From Nitrososphaera_A sp036522495 (GTDB taxonomy: Archaea; Thermoproteota; Nitrososphaeria; Nitrososphaerales; Nitrososphaeraceae), in NCBI GenBank assembly GCA_036522495.1, contig DATDFS010000199.1, positions 1 through 8,109 of the forward strand: DNA of 8,109 nucleotides, given 5' to 3'. Positions 1 through 6,203 of the stretch are shown here, one piece after another (the first letter of the stretch is position 1; every line of letters begins with the position of its first letter). Made by a program: the position numbers and the translations under genes. Below the pieces are notes generated by a model. The model had not been told where the DNA came from. It did not search any database and saw only the letters and a program-made list of their open reading frames with translations.

Positions 1-5
1 CATGC

Positions 6-800
6 TCAATTTTCGATCCTTGGCGCAAGAAAGAACTCTACTGTCAATGAATTTGGAAGTACAAATCCTAATTTTAAGGGTTTCTTGGAAGAGTATTCTA
101 TTACCACGTTGTTACAAACAGGACTAAGGATTTTTACGATCTTTGAGACATAGTCCATGTTATAACCGGATTTACTATTTTCCTTGACCGTTATGTCCTG
201 GATGGTTTCGATTTTGCTTTTACCATCCACGGTTAGTGCAACGCTTCCACTATCGCTATTGCCACTAAACTTTGCTACCATTTTTTCATCAATACTCGTT
301 TCTATGGTAATATTCTTTGATACCACCTCAACATCACTAAAAATTTTATCCAATATAGCTGTGCTTACCACAATTTTGCTATCGAATGTCAACTTGGGCA
401 GAGGGAATGCATTCTCACCTCCACTGTCCAGTACATTCATCTTGTAATTTCTTATATAGCCTCCGGTAGTTTTTATATTAAGGGAGCTTCCCTTTACGTT
501 AATTTCGATTGAATCATCATGGCCTGTTCTTTTGAGAATTTTTGCAAAATCTGATATCCTGAGACCAAACTTTAGAGTAGAGGGACACTCATACTTTTCA
601 AATGAAGAAGCAGGCCAACTAATATCTATTAGCGCTATGTGAGAAGGATCCATGGATCTAAATGTCAGGCCTTTTGAATCAGCCTCAAAATATGCCTGGT
701 CTACTATGGCCATAATTGAAGACGATATCGACTTCCACATATCAGCATTTTTGGTAACGGCAAGAAATTGTAATTCTTCAATTGTCGAGCTGGATGACAT
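6..800 (-). CDS. pcn: DNA polymerase sliding clamp (PCNA)
   Basis: This is the archaeal PCNA, a ring-shaped trimeric clamp that encircles DNA and tethers replicative polymerase, FEN1, ligase and other PIP-box proteins. The 264 residues match the family length and two-domain layout. Residues 44-72 carry the hallmark GLTFRSMDPSHIALIDISW segment, followed by FxxY. Residues 78-91 (FGLRISDFAKILKR) complete the first domain. The interdomain connecting loop lies near 124-140, SGYNMDYVSKIVK at 211-223 is the second-domain hallmark, and LAPRIEN at 258-264 is the C-terminal tail that takes part in PIP-box docking. The ATG at 800 is the only sensible start because the next in-frame Met is residue 21. 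It ends in TGA. Another ATG on the same strand lies at positions 3-1, two bases past the stop, so a co-transcribed downstream gene may begin at the window edge. Confidence 0.97.
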   Translation of the reverse strand: MSSSSTIEELQFLAVTKNADMWKSISSSIMAIVDQAYFEADSKGLTFRSMDPSHIALIDISWPASSFEKYECPSTLKFGLRISDFAKILKRTGHDDSIEINVKGSSLNIKTTGGYIRNYKMNVLDSGGENAFPLPKLTFDSKIVVSTAILDKIFSDVEVVSKNITIETSIDEKMVAKFSGNSDSGSVALTVDGKSKIETIQDITVKENSKSGYNMDYVSKIVKILSPVCNNVVIEYSSKKPLKLGFVLPNSLTVEFFLAPRIEN

Positions 801-824
801 ATGATATATTTTCCTTTTGTGTTT

Positions 825-845
825 GTCATATATCTTTTTAAATTC
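825..845 (-). promoter_or_regulatory. TATA-box region of the PCNA gene
   Basis: On the minus strand a TTTAAAAA box (842-835) is followed by GATATATG (834-827). The first box would place transcription start near 813, giving a leader of about 13 nt whose first bases, AAGGAA at 816-811, look weakly Shine-Dalgarno-like. The second would place it near 803 and give an almost leaderless mRNA. The boxes and spacing are seen; which one is used is not known. Confidence 0.5.
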
Positions 846-1047
846 AGATATCTTAATTTGATAGGTAATTAATCAAATAAAATCATCTAATCCAATCGAG
901 AAAATCGCAGACAACCTGATTCAACAATTGGAAGCGGAATAATAACATCCGACATCAAGCGAATGAGGATGAATGTTTATTAATATTAAACCTAGATAGA
1001 TAAATCAAAGATATATTTACAACAAATTAATTATTCCACCCTAGTAG

Positions 1048-1494
1048 AAGACTATTGGCCTATCATGGCGAGATAAATATCGAGTATTTATTTCTATAGC
1101 TCAGAAATCTTCTATGAGGGAGTATGATAGAATACATCCATGATCGGTTAATTGGGACCCACAGTCTGATGCTGAAATAAATGATAATGATAATGATAGT
1201 AGACGAGATTTGGCAAACATTGCGAATACTAAACGTGTAAAATGCTATGCTATCTCCTACTACCCGCTAAAAGTATTTTGGACAGACATAGAAATGAGCA
1301 AAACAAGGGTCCATTTTTTCATTCTAACCCTCACTTTTACTTTAAATTATTACTATCAGCATCTACATCGACATCTGCAAAATGGAGCTCTTTATCTGGC
1401 CCTGTCTCATGCTTTTCTTGAACGCTGCTCCAGTAGGGAAGAGAGTCGCATCATTTTTGTCATTTATACTGGCTATCGGCTCAATAGAGACTGA
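1048..1494 (+). pseudogene. possible decayed reading frame with one internal TGA
   Basis: One plus-strand frame stays open from just after a TAG at 1045 to the TAA-class stop ending at 1494, except for a TGA at 1141-1143. The part before the TGA reads like coding sequence (SWRDKYRVFISIAQ, then SSMREYDRIHP from an ATG at 1114). The part after it continues SVNWDPQSDAEINDND and then becomes less protein-like. The ATGATA repeat at 1181-1198 encodes the acidic NDNDND stretch. I recognise no family. In sequence this AT-rich, a frame of about 149 codons with one stop is more than I would expect by chance, but it could still be chance, and the second half overlaps an antisense frame. Confidence 0.22.
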
Positions 1495-1697
1495 TTTTAT
1501 CCATGATGAATATTTACTCGTCATTACTGTGAAAGAGTAAGTAAAACCTTCTTTTTGAGGCTTGAAATAAAACCAGCGAAATACACGACATTGTTGTGAC
1601 GCCACCAACCAACACAAATAGCAATACTCTCCCGTATCTATCTGATTGGGAATATTCAAAGAAGGATTAGGATTTAAATCCATATAAAGATAAAATA

Positions 1698-2498
1698 CTA
1701 TATATCTGAATAAAATTTTGCAAGGTTTGTTATTGTTGCATTCTTCTTGTTATTGTTTTTATGTCTTCGTTGCTGTATGTCTTCCCATCGTTGTGTGTAT
1801 CTTTTGGTAACATCTTCTACTTTGTCTGCAGAGAATGCAAGTACATATTCATATTTCTTTCCCCAACTTTCTTCATAATAGTAAGGATGGTTTAATGAAG
1901 TTGGATAAGTCAAAGTGGAATCTATATGGATCCATTTCCCATCCAGTATTAGCTTTGCTTCATTCCAACAATGATCAAGGAAGTCATGGACAATTCTGGC
2001 TTCTATGTCAATACTGCTCAAAATAGCACCAAAAAGAATAGACCATTCGCTACATCTTCCGGTCTTGGCTTCAGCTATCTTTAAGATTTCGCCATATCTA
2101 GGAAAAGTATATTCATAGTTACAGTTGCTGCATTTGAACACTTCTACTTTGCGCATTTTCCATGAATCCCCTATTATCACTTGAGCTTGCATTGGTGGTG
2201 GTGGTGGTACTGACCTGTTGCTGTAACTGCTACTATTGTAACTGCTGATGACATTAACGCATTTTTCACAAACAGGAGCTTTTTGGGTCCATTTCATAAA
2301 ATCATTTTTGAACCATTTCAAGAGTGATATAATGTTGCCATCTTTTTTAGTTTGCAAAACAACATTGTGTGGTATTAATGACCTAACTACTGTTAAAATA
2401 TCCTCATTCTTGTATTGTTCTGTGACTCTTTTATAAAGTAAAAGAGCGTCTTCTAATGACTCAGAAAACGAGCTAAAAAAGCAGCAACAACCCAGCAT
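1698..2498 (-). CDS. peptide:N-glycanase (PNG1/NGLY1)-like transglutaminase-fold hydrolase
   Basis: The 266 residues match the catalytic core of eukaryotic cytosolic peptide:N-glycanase, which removes N-linked glycans from misfolded glycoproteins by cleaving the glycosyl-asparagine amide. LLKWFKNDFMKW (59-70) precedes a zinc site made of two CxxC pairs, C77/C80 and C123/C126. Then come FPRYGEILKIAEAKTGRCSEW with catalytic C149, DHCWNE with H176, KWIHID with D193, and the late hallmark KKYEYVLAFSADKVEDVTKRY (214-234). Spacings C126-C149 (23), C149-H176 (27) and H176-D193 (17) equal those I recall for yeast Png1 (C168, C191, H218, D235). There is no PUB or other extra domain, and no signal peptide or membrane anchor apart from a Cys/Phe-rich start. 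A 10-residue-longer loop between the zinc pairs contains NSSSYSNRS and five prolines. The ATG at 2498 sits about 24 bp past a TATA box. The stop is TAG. Activity in an archaeon is inferred; a related cysteine peptidase role is possible. Confidence 0.88.
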   Translation of the reverse strand: MLGCCCFFSSFSESLEDALLLYKRVTEQYKNEDILTVVRSLIPHNVVLQTKKDGNIISLLKWFKNDFMKWTQKAPVCEKCVNVISSYNSSSYSNRSVPPPPPMQAQVIIGDSWKMRKVEVFKCSNCNYEYTFPRYGEILKIAEAKTGRCSEWSILFGAILSSIDIEARIVHDFLDHCWNEAKLILDGKWIHIDSTLTYPTSLNHPYYYEESWGKKYEYVLAFSADKVEDVTKRYTQRWEDIQQRRHKNNNKKNATITNLAKFYSDI

Positions 2499-2514
2499 GA
2501 TATTGTATACTACA

Positions 2515-2527
2515 AAATAATATATGT
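2515..2527 (-). promoter_or_regulatory. TATA box of the PNGase-like gene
   Basis: ATATATTATTTT on the minus strand is centred near 2522, about 24-26 bp before the ATG at 2498. That spacing fits a leaderless archaeal transcript. It lies in the 46-bp gap after the upstream unknown gene, so the PNGase-like gene can be transcribed independently. Confidence 0.55.
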
Positions 2528-2544
2528 AATAGAAGTATTATATC

Positions 2545-3351
2545 TTATTCTTTGTATAGGTATTTCAACCCAGTGCTGCAATTACCTGATTTAACATTAT
2601 AGCATATACAACCATCTTCTTTGATTCTGGCATTATGAAAAGAAACTGGGTATTGTTTACATGAACCTTCACTATTTGGAAGCAATACGTGATATGGGCT
2701 ATAAATTATCGAACCGGAGTCAGAGGGTTTATCGCTTATACCATACACAAGCTGCGATATTTCTACCTGCTATCTTATTGAATACGGAAAATTACCTATC
2801 TTATTCCACCACTCAATTCCAGTAAAGTGATTTTGCCCTTCAAATACAAACTCGGGATTCAATGACAGATCAAATCTTTCTGTCTGCTTTGTATTTTGAT
2901 CCTCCAAAATATAACTGACAGATCGTTTCTGGGAATTCATAATAATTTGGCGGAGATAGGAATGACCAATAATGGGTAATACTTGTTTGAATCTATACCT
3001 GTTTACACCACCAAATATAGCCTCAAAATAATCTTGATTATCAAATTGACAAATAAGATTTAGCTCGACAGATATATTCTCTCTGTTGAATATTTCAAGC
3101 AGATAAAGCATCCATGATTTATCTGGTATTTGATTTCCCATATCTTCAATTAGCGTTATAATATCTGATATAGCACTAACTCCTCTTGGGAATGCAGGTT
3201 TGCTGTTATTATCAAGAACACTACAAAATGAACCTACCCAGAAATGCAATAGTAACAGGTCTGTAGAATATCTATTATTAGTATTCTGTACTGCACTTTC
3301 AAATCCAACAACTGATGACCTATTTGCGGGTTGAGCAAGCAGATAGAACAC
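2545..3351 (-). pseudogene. unknown protein gene interrupted by one in-frame TAG
   Basis: A minus-strand frame runs from a GTG at 3351 to TAA at 2545-2547, broken only by a TAG at 2770-2772. The first part gives 193 residues. Past the amber codon the same frame continues for 74 residues (QVEISQLVYGISDKPSDSG onward), so this looks like one protein of about 268 residues rather than two genes. I do not recognise the family. It has a hydrophobic stretch near residues 32-43, a region rich in alternating hydrophobic and polar residues suggesting beta strands, FTGIEWWNKIGNFPYSIR just before the stop, and a Cys-containing tail (GCICYNVKSGNCSTGLKYLY). The start is doubtful: the GTG lies three codons after an in-frame TGA and there is no nearby ATG, so the 5' end may also be damaged. 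The PNGase-like gene and other genes here also end in TAG, which argues against routine amber decoding. A sequencing error is the simplest alternative to decay. Confidence 0.55.
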
Positions 3352-3755
3352 AGTATATCAGGAATGTTGAAATTGTATCTATTTTGATACTATAGCATAA
3401 ATTTCATATGTATGTTAAAGACATCTACCCAATAGTTATAGATTACTCATAATTATAACCTAAGAATTATGTAATCAACTACTGATTTTAAAACACTTAA
3501 AGTCTTGACAAACCCCCTGATGCCAATCAATCTTGTCCTTTATTTAGGCCCGCTTTGTATATCATATAGACATATTCATTGACTGTATTTGAAGAACAAG
3601 AACAAAACCCAATGGCAAATTTCATGTATGCTTTGAAGGCTCCTGAAACCAGAAGACAATGGCCACATAAGTTAAGCGTATTTACAGTTTATTTATGCAT
3701 GCATGTATATAAGTGATGAAGACCTGACAGGACCTTTTCATCAGCTTATTCTTAC
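3352..3755. other. 404-bp gap containing an integrase-like stub
   Basis: This stretch separates the 5' end of the unknown minus-strand gene from the 3' end of polX. Apart from the recombinase-like fragment at 3579-3716 on the plus strand I see no gene. The minus strand has only short frames broken by stops. A weak TATA-like CTATAGTATC near 3390 (minus strand) could serve the unknown gene. ATGCATGCAT, a perfect 10-bp palindrome, lies at 3695-3704 inside the stub near its break. Confidence 0.55.
3579..3716 (+). pseudogene. N-terminal stub of a thaumarchaeal tyrosine recombinase
   Basis: From a TTG at 3579 or an ATG at 3612 this short frame reads FEEQEQNPMANF, then MYALKAPETRRQWPHKL, then SVFTVYLCMHVYK and stop. 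The 'YALK-x-PET-x-RQ-x-P-x-x-L' pattern is the start of the SAM-like core-binding domain as I remember it from site-specific integrases of Nitrososphaera-type genomes, where it continues with a hydrophobic helix. Here the resemblance fades after SVF, and a TGA at 3714 ends the frame after 34 residues counted from the ATG. The remaining core-binding domain and the catalytic R-H-R-Y part are absent. I read it as the relic of an integrated element. The identification rests on one motif, recalled without a search. Confidence 0.45.
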
Positions 3756-5633
3756 TTACTTCAGACTCCTTAGTAACATTTCAACGGGTAGCGTATTTAG
3801 GATATCTGATCGTGTCGCCCAACCGCGTCTAGCTTGTGCTATACCAAATCTTAAAAACGCATAATGAACAGGATGATGAGCATCTGAATCAATTGTTAAT
3901 TTAACATTATTTTGTATTGCTTTTCTTATGTATTCATCTTTCAGATCAAGCCGATTGTAATGTGCATCAACCTCTAGAATGGTACCAGTATCCTTCGCTA
4001 CATCTACCACTTTGTCCATATCAACAGGATATCCATCTCTTTTATTTAATATCCTACCGGTAGGATGAAAAATAATGTCAACACTAGGATTTCGTGCTGC
4101 CTTTACCAGTCTTTCAGTTTGGACTTCTATTGGCTGTGCAAAGTGAGAATGAATTGCCGCTCCAACTAAATCAAGTTTATCCAGTATGTTATTTGGTATG
4201 TCAAGGGATCCATCCTTCATTATATTTACTTCGGCGGCAGATAAAATTCGAAAGTTACTCTGTGTGGGTTTCACCAGGTCTTGTTCTTTGCGAATATTTT
4301 TTTGTATATTATTGTGATATCGTCCTTGTTGTCGTATCCTGTCATTTATCTCCACAATTTTGTTCGCTTGGTCTAGTAACTGTTTTTCATCAAGTCCGTT
4401 CGTTAATTTCAAGCTTTTTGTATGATCTGTTATTGCAATGTATTCCAATCCAAACTTCTCTTTTGCGGCTAAAGCCATATCTTCTATTGGCATCGTTCCA
4501 TCTGTGCTGTTGCTATGGACCTGCAAATCGCCTTTCAGATCGTCATACTGCAATAATTTAGGGAGTTTTCCTTTTCCCTTTGCAGCAAGGGCAACTTCCC
4601 CTGTACTTTCACGGATTTCTGGAGCAATCCAATCCAGATCCAACACCTGATAAACCTCTTCTTCTGTTGATCCTGCAACCCTATTCTGATACTTATCAAA
4701 AACACCCCACTCATTAAGATGAAGTCCTTTTGAGAGTGCTACTTTTCTCATAGCTATTCCATGTTCCTTACTACCTGTAAAATATTGTAAGGCTGAACCA
4801 AAGCTTTCCTCAGGAACAACCAAGAGATCAGCATCCATTCCATTATTTAGCCTTACGAATGTTTTGCTTTGTCCTTTACCAATAACCTCTGCAACCTCCG
4901 ACATAGATGCAAAGTAATCCATTACTTTCATGGAGTCTTCTTTAGAGGCTACTACTACCAAATAGTCTATATCCCCTATTGTTTCTTTCATTCTCCTAAA
5001 TGAGCCTACAGCCATAGCTTTTTTTACTCCTTTGAAATTTGATAGATGATTTTCTATTTGCTTTACAAGTGGATAAATTTCGCCTAAAAGAAACCTGGCT
5101 CTGCCTTTTTTGAAGAACTGAATTTTCCTTAAAATTGCTTGTTCTTTCTTTTGTGAAAAACCTGAAATATTTTGGAGTCTTCCTTGTGTAGCGGCCTTTT
5201 CCAGATCAGACAGATCTCTTATCTGCAAGTTATTATAGAGAACCTTGATCGTTTTCGGACCTATGCCTATACCTTCCAAACCTGAAAATTCCTCCAAATT
5301 TATTGGAGTTTTGGACTTTAATTCTTCCAAATAACTTATTTTTCCTGTAGTAAGATATTCTTCAATTTTTGCCGCAATTGCCTTTCCAATAGATGGTATC
5401 TGTAATAATCCGTCCAAACCCTCGTTTCTATATATTTCTTCAATATTTGATGATAAACTCGCAATAACATTCGATGCTCTCTTATACGACCTTGCTTTGA
5501 AGGTTGCAGTAGCATCTCTAATAGGTTTATTTTTATTACTTCTGGGAAAACCTTCATCTTCCATTTCCAAGAGAAATCCAATCTCTCCAAGGATCTTTGA
5601 GATCTCAATATTTTTCATATTTTCCACATTCAT
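3756..5633 (-). CDS. polX: DNA polymerase X family protein with C-terminal PHP domain
   Basis: This is a bacterial/archaeal-type PolX, a gap-filling repair polymerase fused to a metal-dependent PHP phosphoesterase with 3'-5' exonuclease or end-trimming activity in characterised homologues. Counting from the TTG at 5648, the 8-kDa domain with helix-hairpin-helix motifs covers about 80-140 (IPSIGKAIAAKI, GLEGIGIGPKT). The palm holds GSFRR (215-219), catalytic D226 and D228 (GDIDYLV) and D274 (DADLLVV). FTGSKEHGIAMR and LNEWGVF (290-317) complete the polymerase. The PHP domain starts at 373 with DLQVHSNSTDG, then ITDHT (D408/H409), AAEVNI (E473), IHSH (500-502), FHPTGR (H528) and DSDAHH (587-592). 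About 20 extra residues (437-462) lie between PHP motifs compared with B. subtilis PolX. Starts at TTG 5648, ATG 5633 or ATG 5618 are possible. I chose 5633, about 23 bp past a TATA box, though family N-termini (MKNxEISKIL) would favour 5618. The stop is TAA. Confidence 0.95.
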   Translation of the reverse strand: MNVENMKNIEISKILGEIGFLLEMEDEGFPRSNKNKPIRDATATFKARSYKRASNVIASLSSNIEEIYRNEGLDGLLQIPSIGKAIAAKIEEYLTTGKISYLEELKSKTPINLEEFSGLEGIGIGPKTIKVLYNNLQIRDLSDLEKAATQGRLQNISGFSQKKEQAILRKIQFFKKGRARFLLGEIYPLVKQIENHLSNFKGVKKAMAVGSFRRMKETIGDIDYLVVVASKEDSMKVMDYFASMSEVAEVIGKGQSKTFVRLNNGMDADLLVVPEESFGSALQYFTGSKEHGIAMRKVALSKGLHLNEWGVFDKYQNRVAGSTEEEVYQVLDLDWIAPEIRESTGEVALAAKGKGKLPKLLQYDDLKGDLQVHSNSTDGTMPIEDMALAAKEKFGLEYIAITDHTKSLKLTNGLDEKQLLDQANKIVEINDRIRQQGRYHNNIQKNIRKEQDLVKPTQSNFRILSAAEVNIMKDGSLDIPNNILDKLDLVGAAIHSHFAQPIEVQTERLVKAARNPSVDIIFHPTGRILNKRDGYPVDMDKVVDVAKDTGTILEVDAHYNRLDLKDEYIRKAIQNNVKLTIDSDAHHPVHYAFLRFGIAQARRGWATRSDILNTLPVEMLLRSLK

Positions 5634-5649
5634 GAATTGTAAGAGCAAC

Positions 5650-5660
5650 TAATAAAAAAT
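5650..5660 (-). promoter_or_regulatory. TATA-like box of polX
   Basis: ATTTTTTATT on the minus strand is centred near 5656. It predicts a transcription start around 5630, at the ATG at 5633 or about 12 nt before the ATG at 5618. This makes the upstream TTG at 5648 an unlikely start. Confidence 0.45.
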
Positions 5661-5838
5661 AGCATCAAACTGCTTGTGTATGCACGTTTAGCTTCTCTTT
5701 CGAAGACGTGAATCGACTAGCGTTGATATTTTTTCACTCTCAAACGAAGCCGAAACAGGTTTGCAACATAGAAGAGGACCGGTTTGCAATCAATATGGTG
5801 GTCATGATCATCCTTTGCATCAACGAAGTACATTAACA

Positions 5839-5850
5839 AATTATATAAGT
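5839..5850 (+). promoter_or_regulatory. TATA box of the DUF4242 gene
   Basis: TTATATAAG at 5841-5849, preceded by an A-rich BRE-like AACAAA, is close to the archaeal consensus. Its centre near 5845 predicts transcription start near 5871, three bases before the TTG at 5874, so the mRNA is probably leaderless. The position supports the TTG start. Confidence 0.65.
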
Positions 5851-5873
5851 ATGCTGACCTAAATCTCTTTGAA

Positions 5874-6122
5874 TTGCCTGTATTTCTTGATGTCCACAAA
5901 GTCCCGCTTAGCGAAGATCACTTAAAAGAACTTTGCGAGTCTCCACGAGATGAATTTGGTGTTACACATGTAAATTTATTCTACAATAAGGAGGCCAACG
6001 TTTGCTTTTGTCTTCTTGATGCACCAGATATTACAGCAGTTGAAAATCACCACGACAAAGCAGGAGTAAAATGTGAATGGATTACTGAAGTAAGTATGGC
6101 CAAGCTTCCCAAAACATCATAA
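5874..6122 (+). CDS. DUF4242 family small protein (SCO4226-like fold)
   Basis: An 82-residue soluble protein of the DUF4242 family, a ferredoxin-like alpha/beta fold. One member, Streptomyces coelicolor SCO4226, was described as nickel-binding; others have no assigned role. The family pattern is clear: LPVFLDVHKVP at the start, a central beta hairpin with NLFYNKEANVCFCLLDAPD (34-52), ENHHDKAGVKCEWITEV (57-73) with the conserved His pair H59/H60 and AG, and a short tail. Length matches the family. The frame is open upstream to 5808 but offers no ATG or GTG there. The TTG at 5874 aligns with the usual MPxF start and with the TATA box, so the start codon is probably TTG. The next gene follows on the same strand after 81 bp but has its own TATA-like boxes. 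Metal binding here is inferred only from the family. Confidence 0.85.
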   Translation: MPVFLDVHKVPLSEDHLKELCESPRDEFGVTHVNLFYNKEANVCFCLLDAPDITAVENHHDKAGVKCEWITEVSMAKLPKTS

Positions 6123-6171
6123 TATCCAGATATTAATGCATTAATGGTCGTCAAGTAACAATCTGAGATAT

Positions 6172-6200
6172 CTAAATACGTTAGTAGTATCTATAATTTT
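6172..6200 (+). promoter_or_regulatory. two candidate TATA boxes of the sensor-like gene
   Basis: TCTAAATA (6171-6178) would set transcription start near 6201 and make the GTG at 6204 a leaderless start. TATAATTTT (6192-6200) would set it near 6222 and favour the ATG at 6234 with a leader of about 12 nt. The sequence alone does not choose between them. Confidence 0.4.
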
Positions 6201-6203
6201 ACA

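Larger units (their letters stand above)
801..1697. other. 897-bp region with no convincing gene; decayed frames
   Basis: After the PCNA promoter no recognisable gene appears. A plus-strand frame at 865-942 ends in a helix-like peptide (NPIEKIADNLIQQLEAE, then TAA) but has no normal start codon. A plus-strand frame from 1048 to 1494 is open apart from one TGA at 1141 and is entered separately. On the minus strand, 1363-1683 could encode 106 residues from an ATG with a YCYLCW motif near the N-terminus, but it overlaps the plus-strand frame, resembles nothing I know and has a low-complexity tail, so I do not call it. Small motifs are an ATTTGAT/ATCAAAT inverted repeat with a 9-nt loop (856-878), three tandem ATGATA units (1181-1198) and the 12-bp palindrome GGATTTAAATCC (1670-1681). 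Confidence 0.5.
5649..5873. promoter_or_regulatory. divergent promoter region between polX and the DUF4242 gene
   Basis: This gap serves transcription in both directions, with the polX TATA at its left end and the DUF4242 TATA at its right end. Between them GGTTTGCAA occurs twice in direct orientation (5758-5766 and 5781-5789), 23 bp start to start or roughly two helical turns, a spacing typical of paired operator half-sites. No protein-like frame was seen that does not run antisense into the neighbouring gene. Confidence 0.4.

Noticed and set aside
1..3. ATG on the minus strand two bases after the PCNA stop
   Set aside because: Only the start codon is inside the window, so no gene can be supported; it is noted in the PCNA entry.
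184..447. Plus-strand hydrophobic 87-residue frame opposite PCNA
   Set aside because: It is antisense to a clear PCNA gene; the hydrophobicity reflects the complement of acidic and lysine codons.
1181..1198. ATGATA triplicate as a CRISPR or regulatory repeat
   Set aside because: Only three 6-bp units without spacers; a simple-sequence repeat.
1363..1683. Minus-strand frame of 106 residues with a YCYLCW motif just past the PNGase-like gene
   Set aside because: It has no recognisable family and a low-complexity C-terminal half, and overlaps another frame on the opposite strand; too weak to call a gene.
801..1697. tRNA or structured RNA in the largest gap
   Set aside because: I found no TPsiC-loop consensus or cloverleaf-like stems; only short AT-rich inverted repeats.
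2770..2772. Pyrrolysine insertion at the amber codon
   Set aside because: TAG ends at least two intact genes in the window, no Pyl machinery is visible, and I know of no pyrrolysine use in this group; decay or error is simpler.
3480..3600. Minus-strand frame reading EYVYMIYKAGLNKGQD upstream of the unknown gene
   Set aside because: It is short, lacks a start, is followed at once by stops, and partly overlaps the recombinase stub on the other strand.
4094..4561. Plus-strand frame of 155 residues opposite polX
   Set aside because: It is antisense to the strongly conserved PHP domain and has Leu/Cys-rich nonsense composition; a shadow frame.
5717..5899. Minus-strand 60-residue frame in the divergent promoter region
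   Set aside because: It runs antisense into the DUF4242 start and across its TATA box, with no protein-like features.
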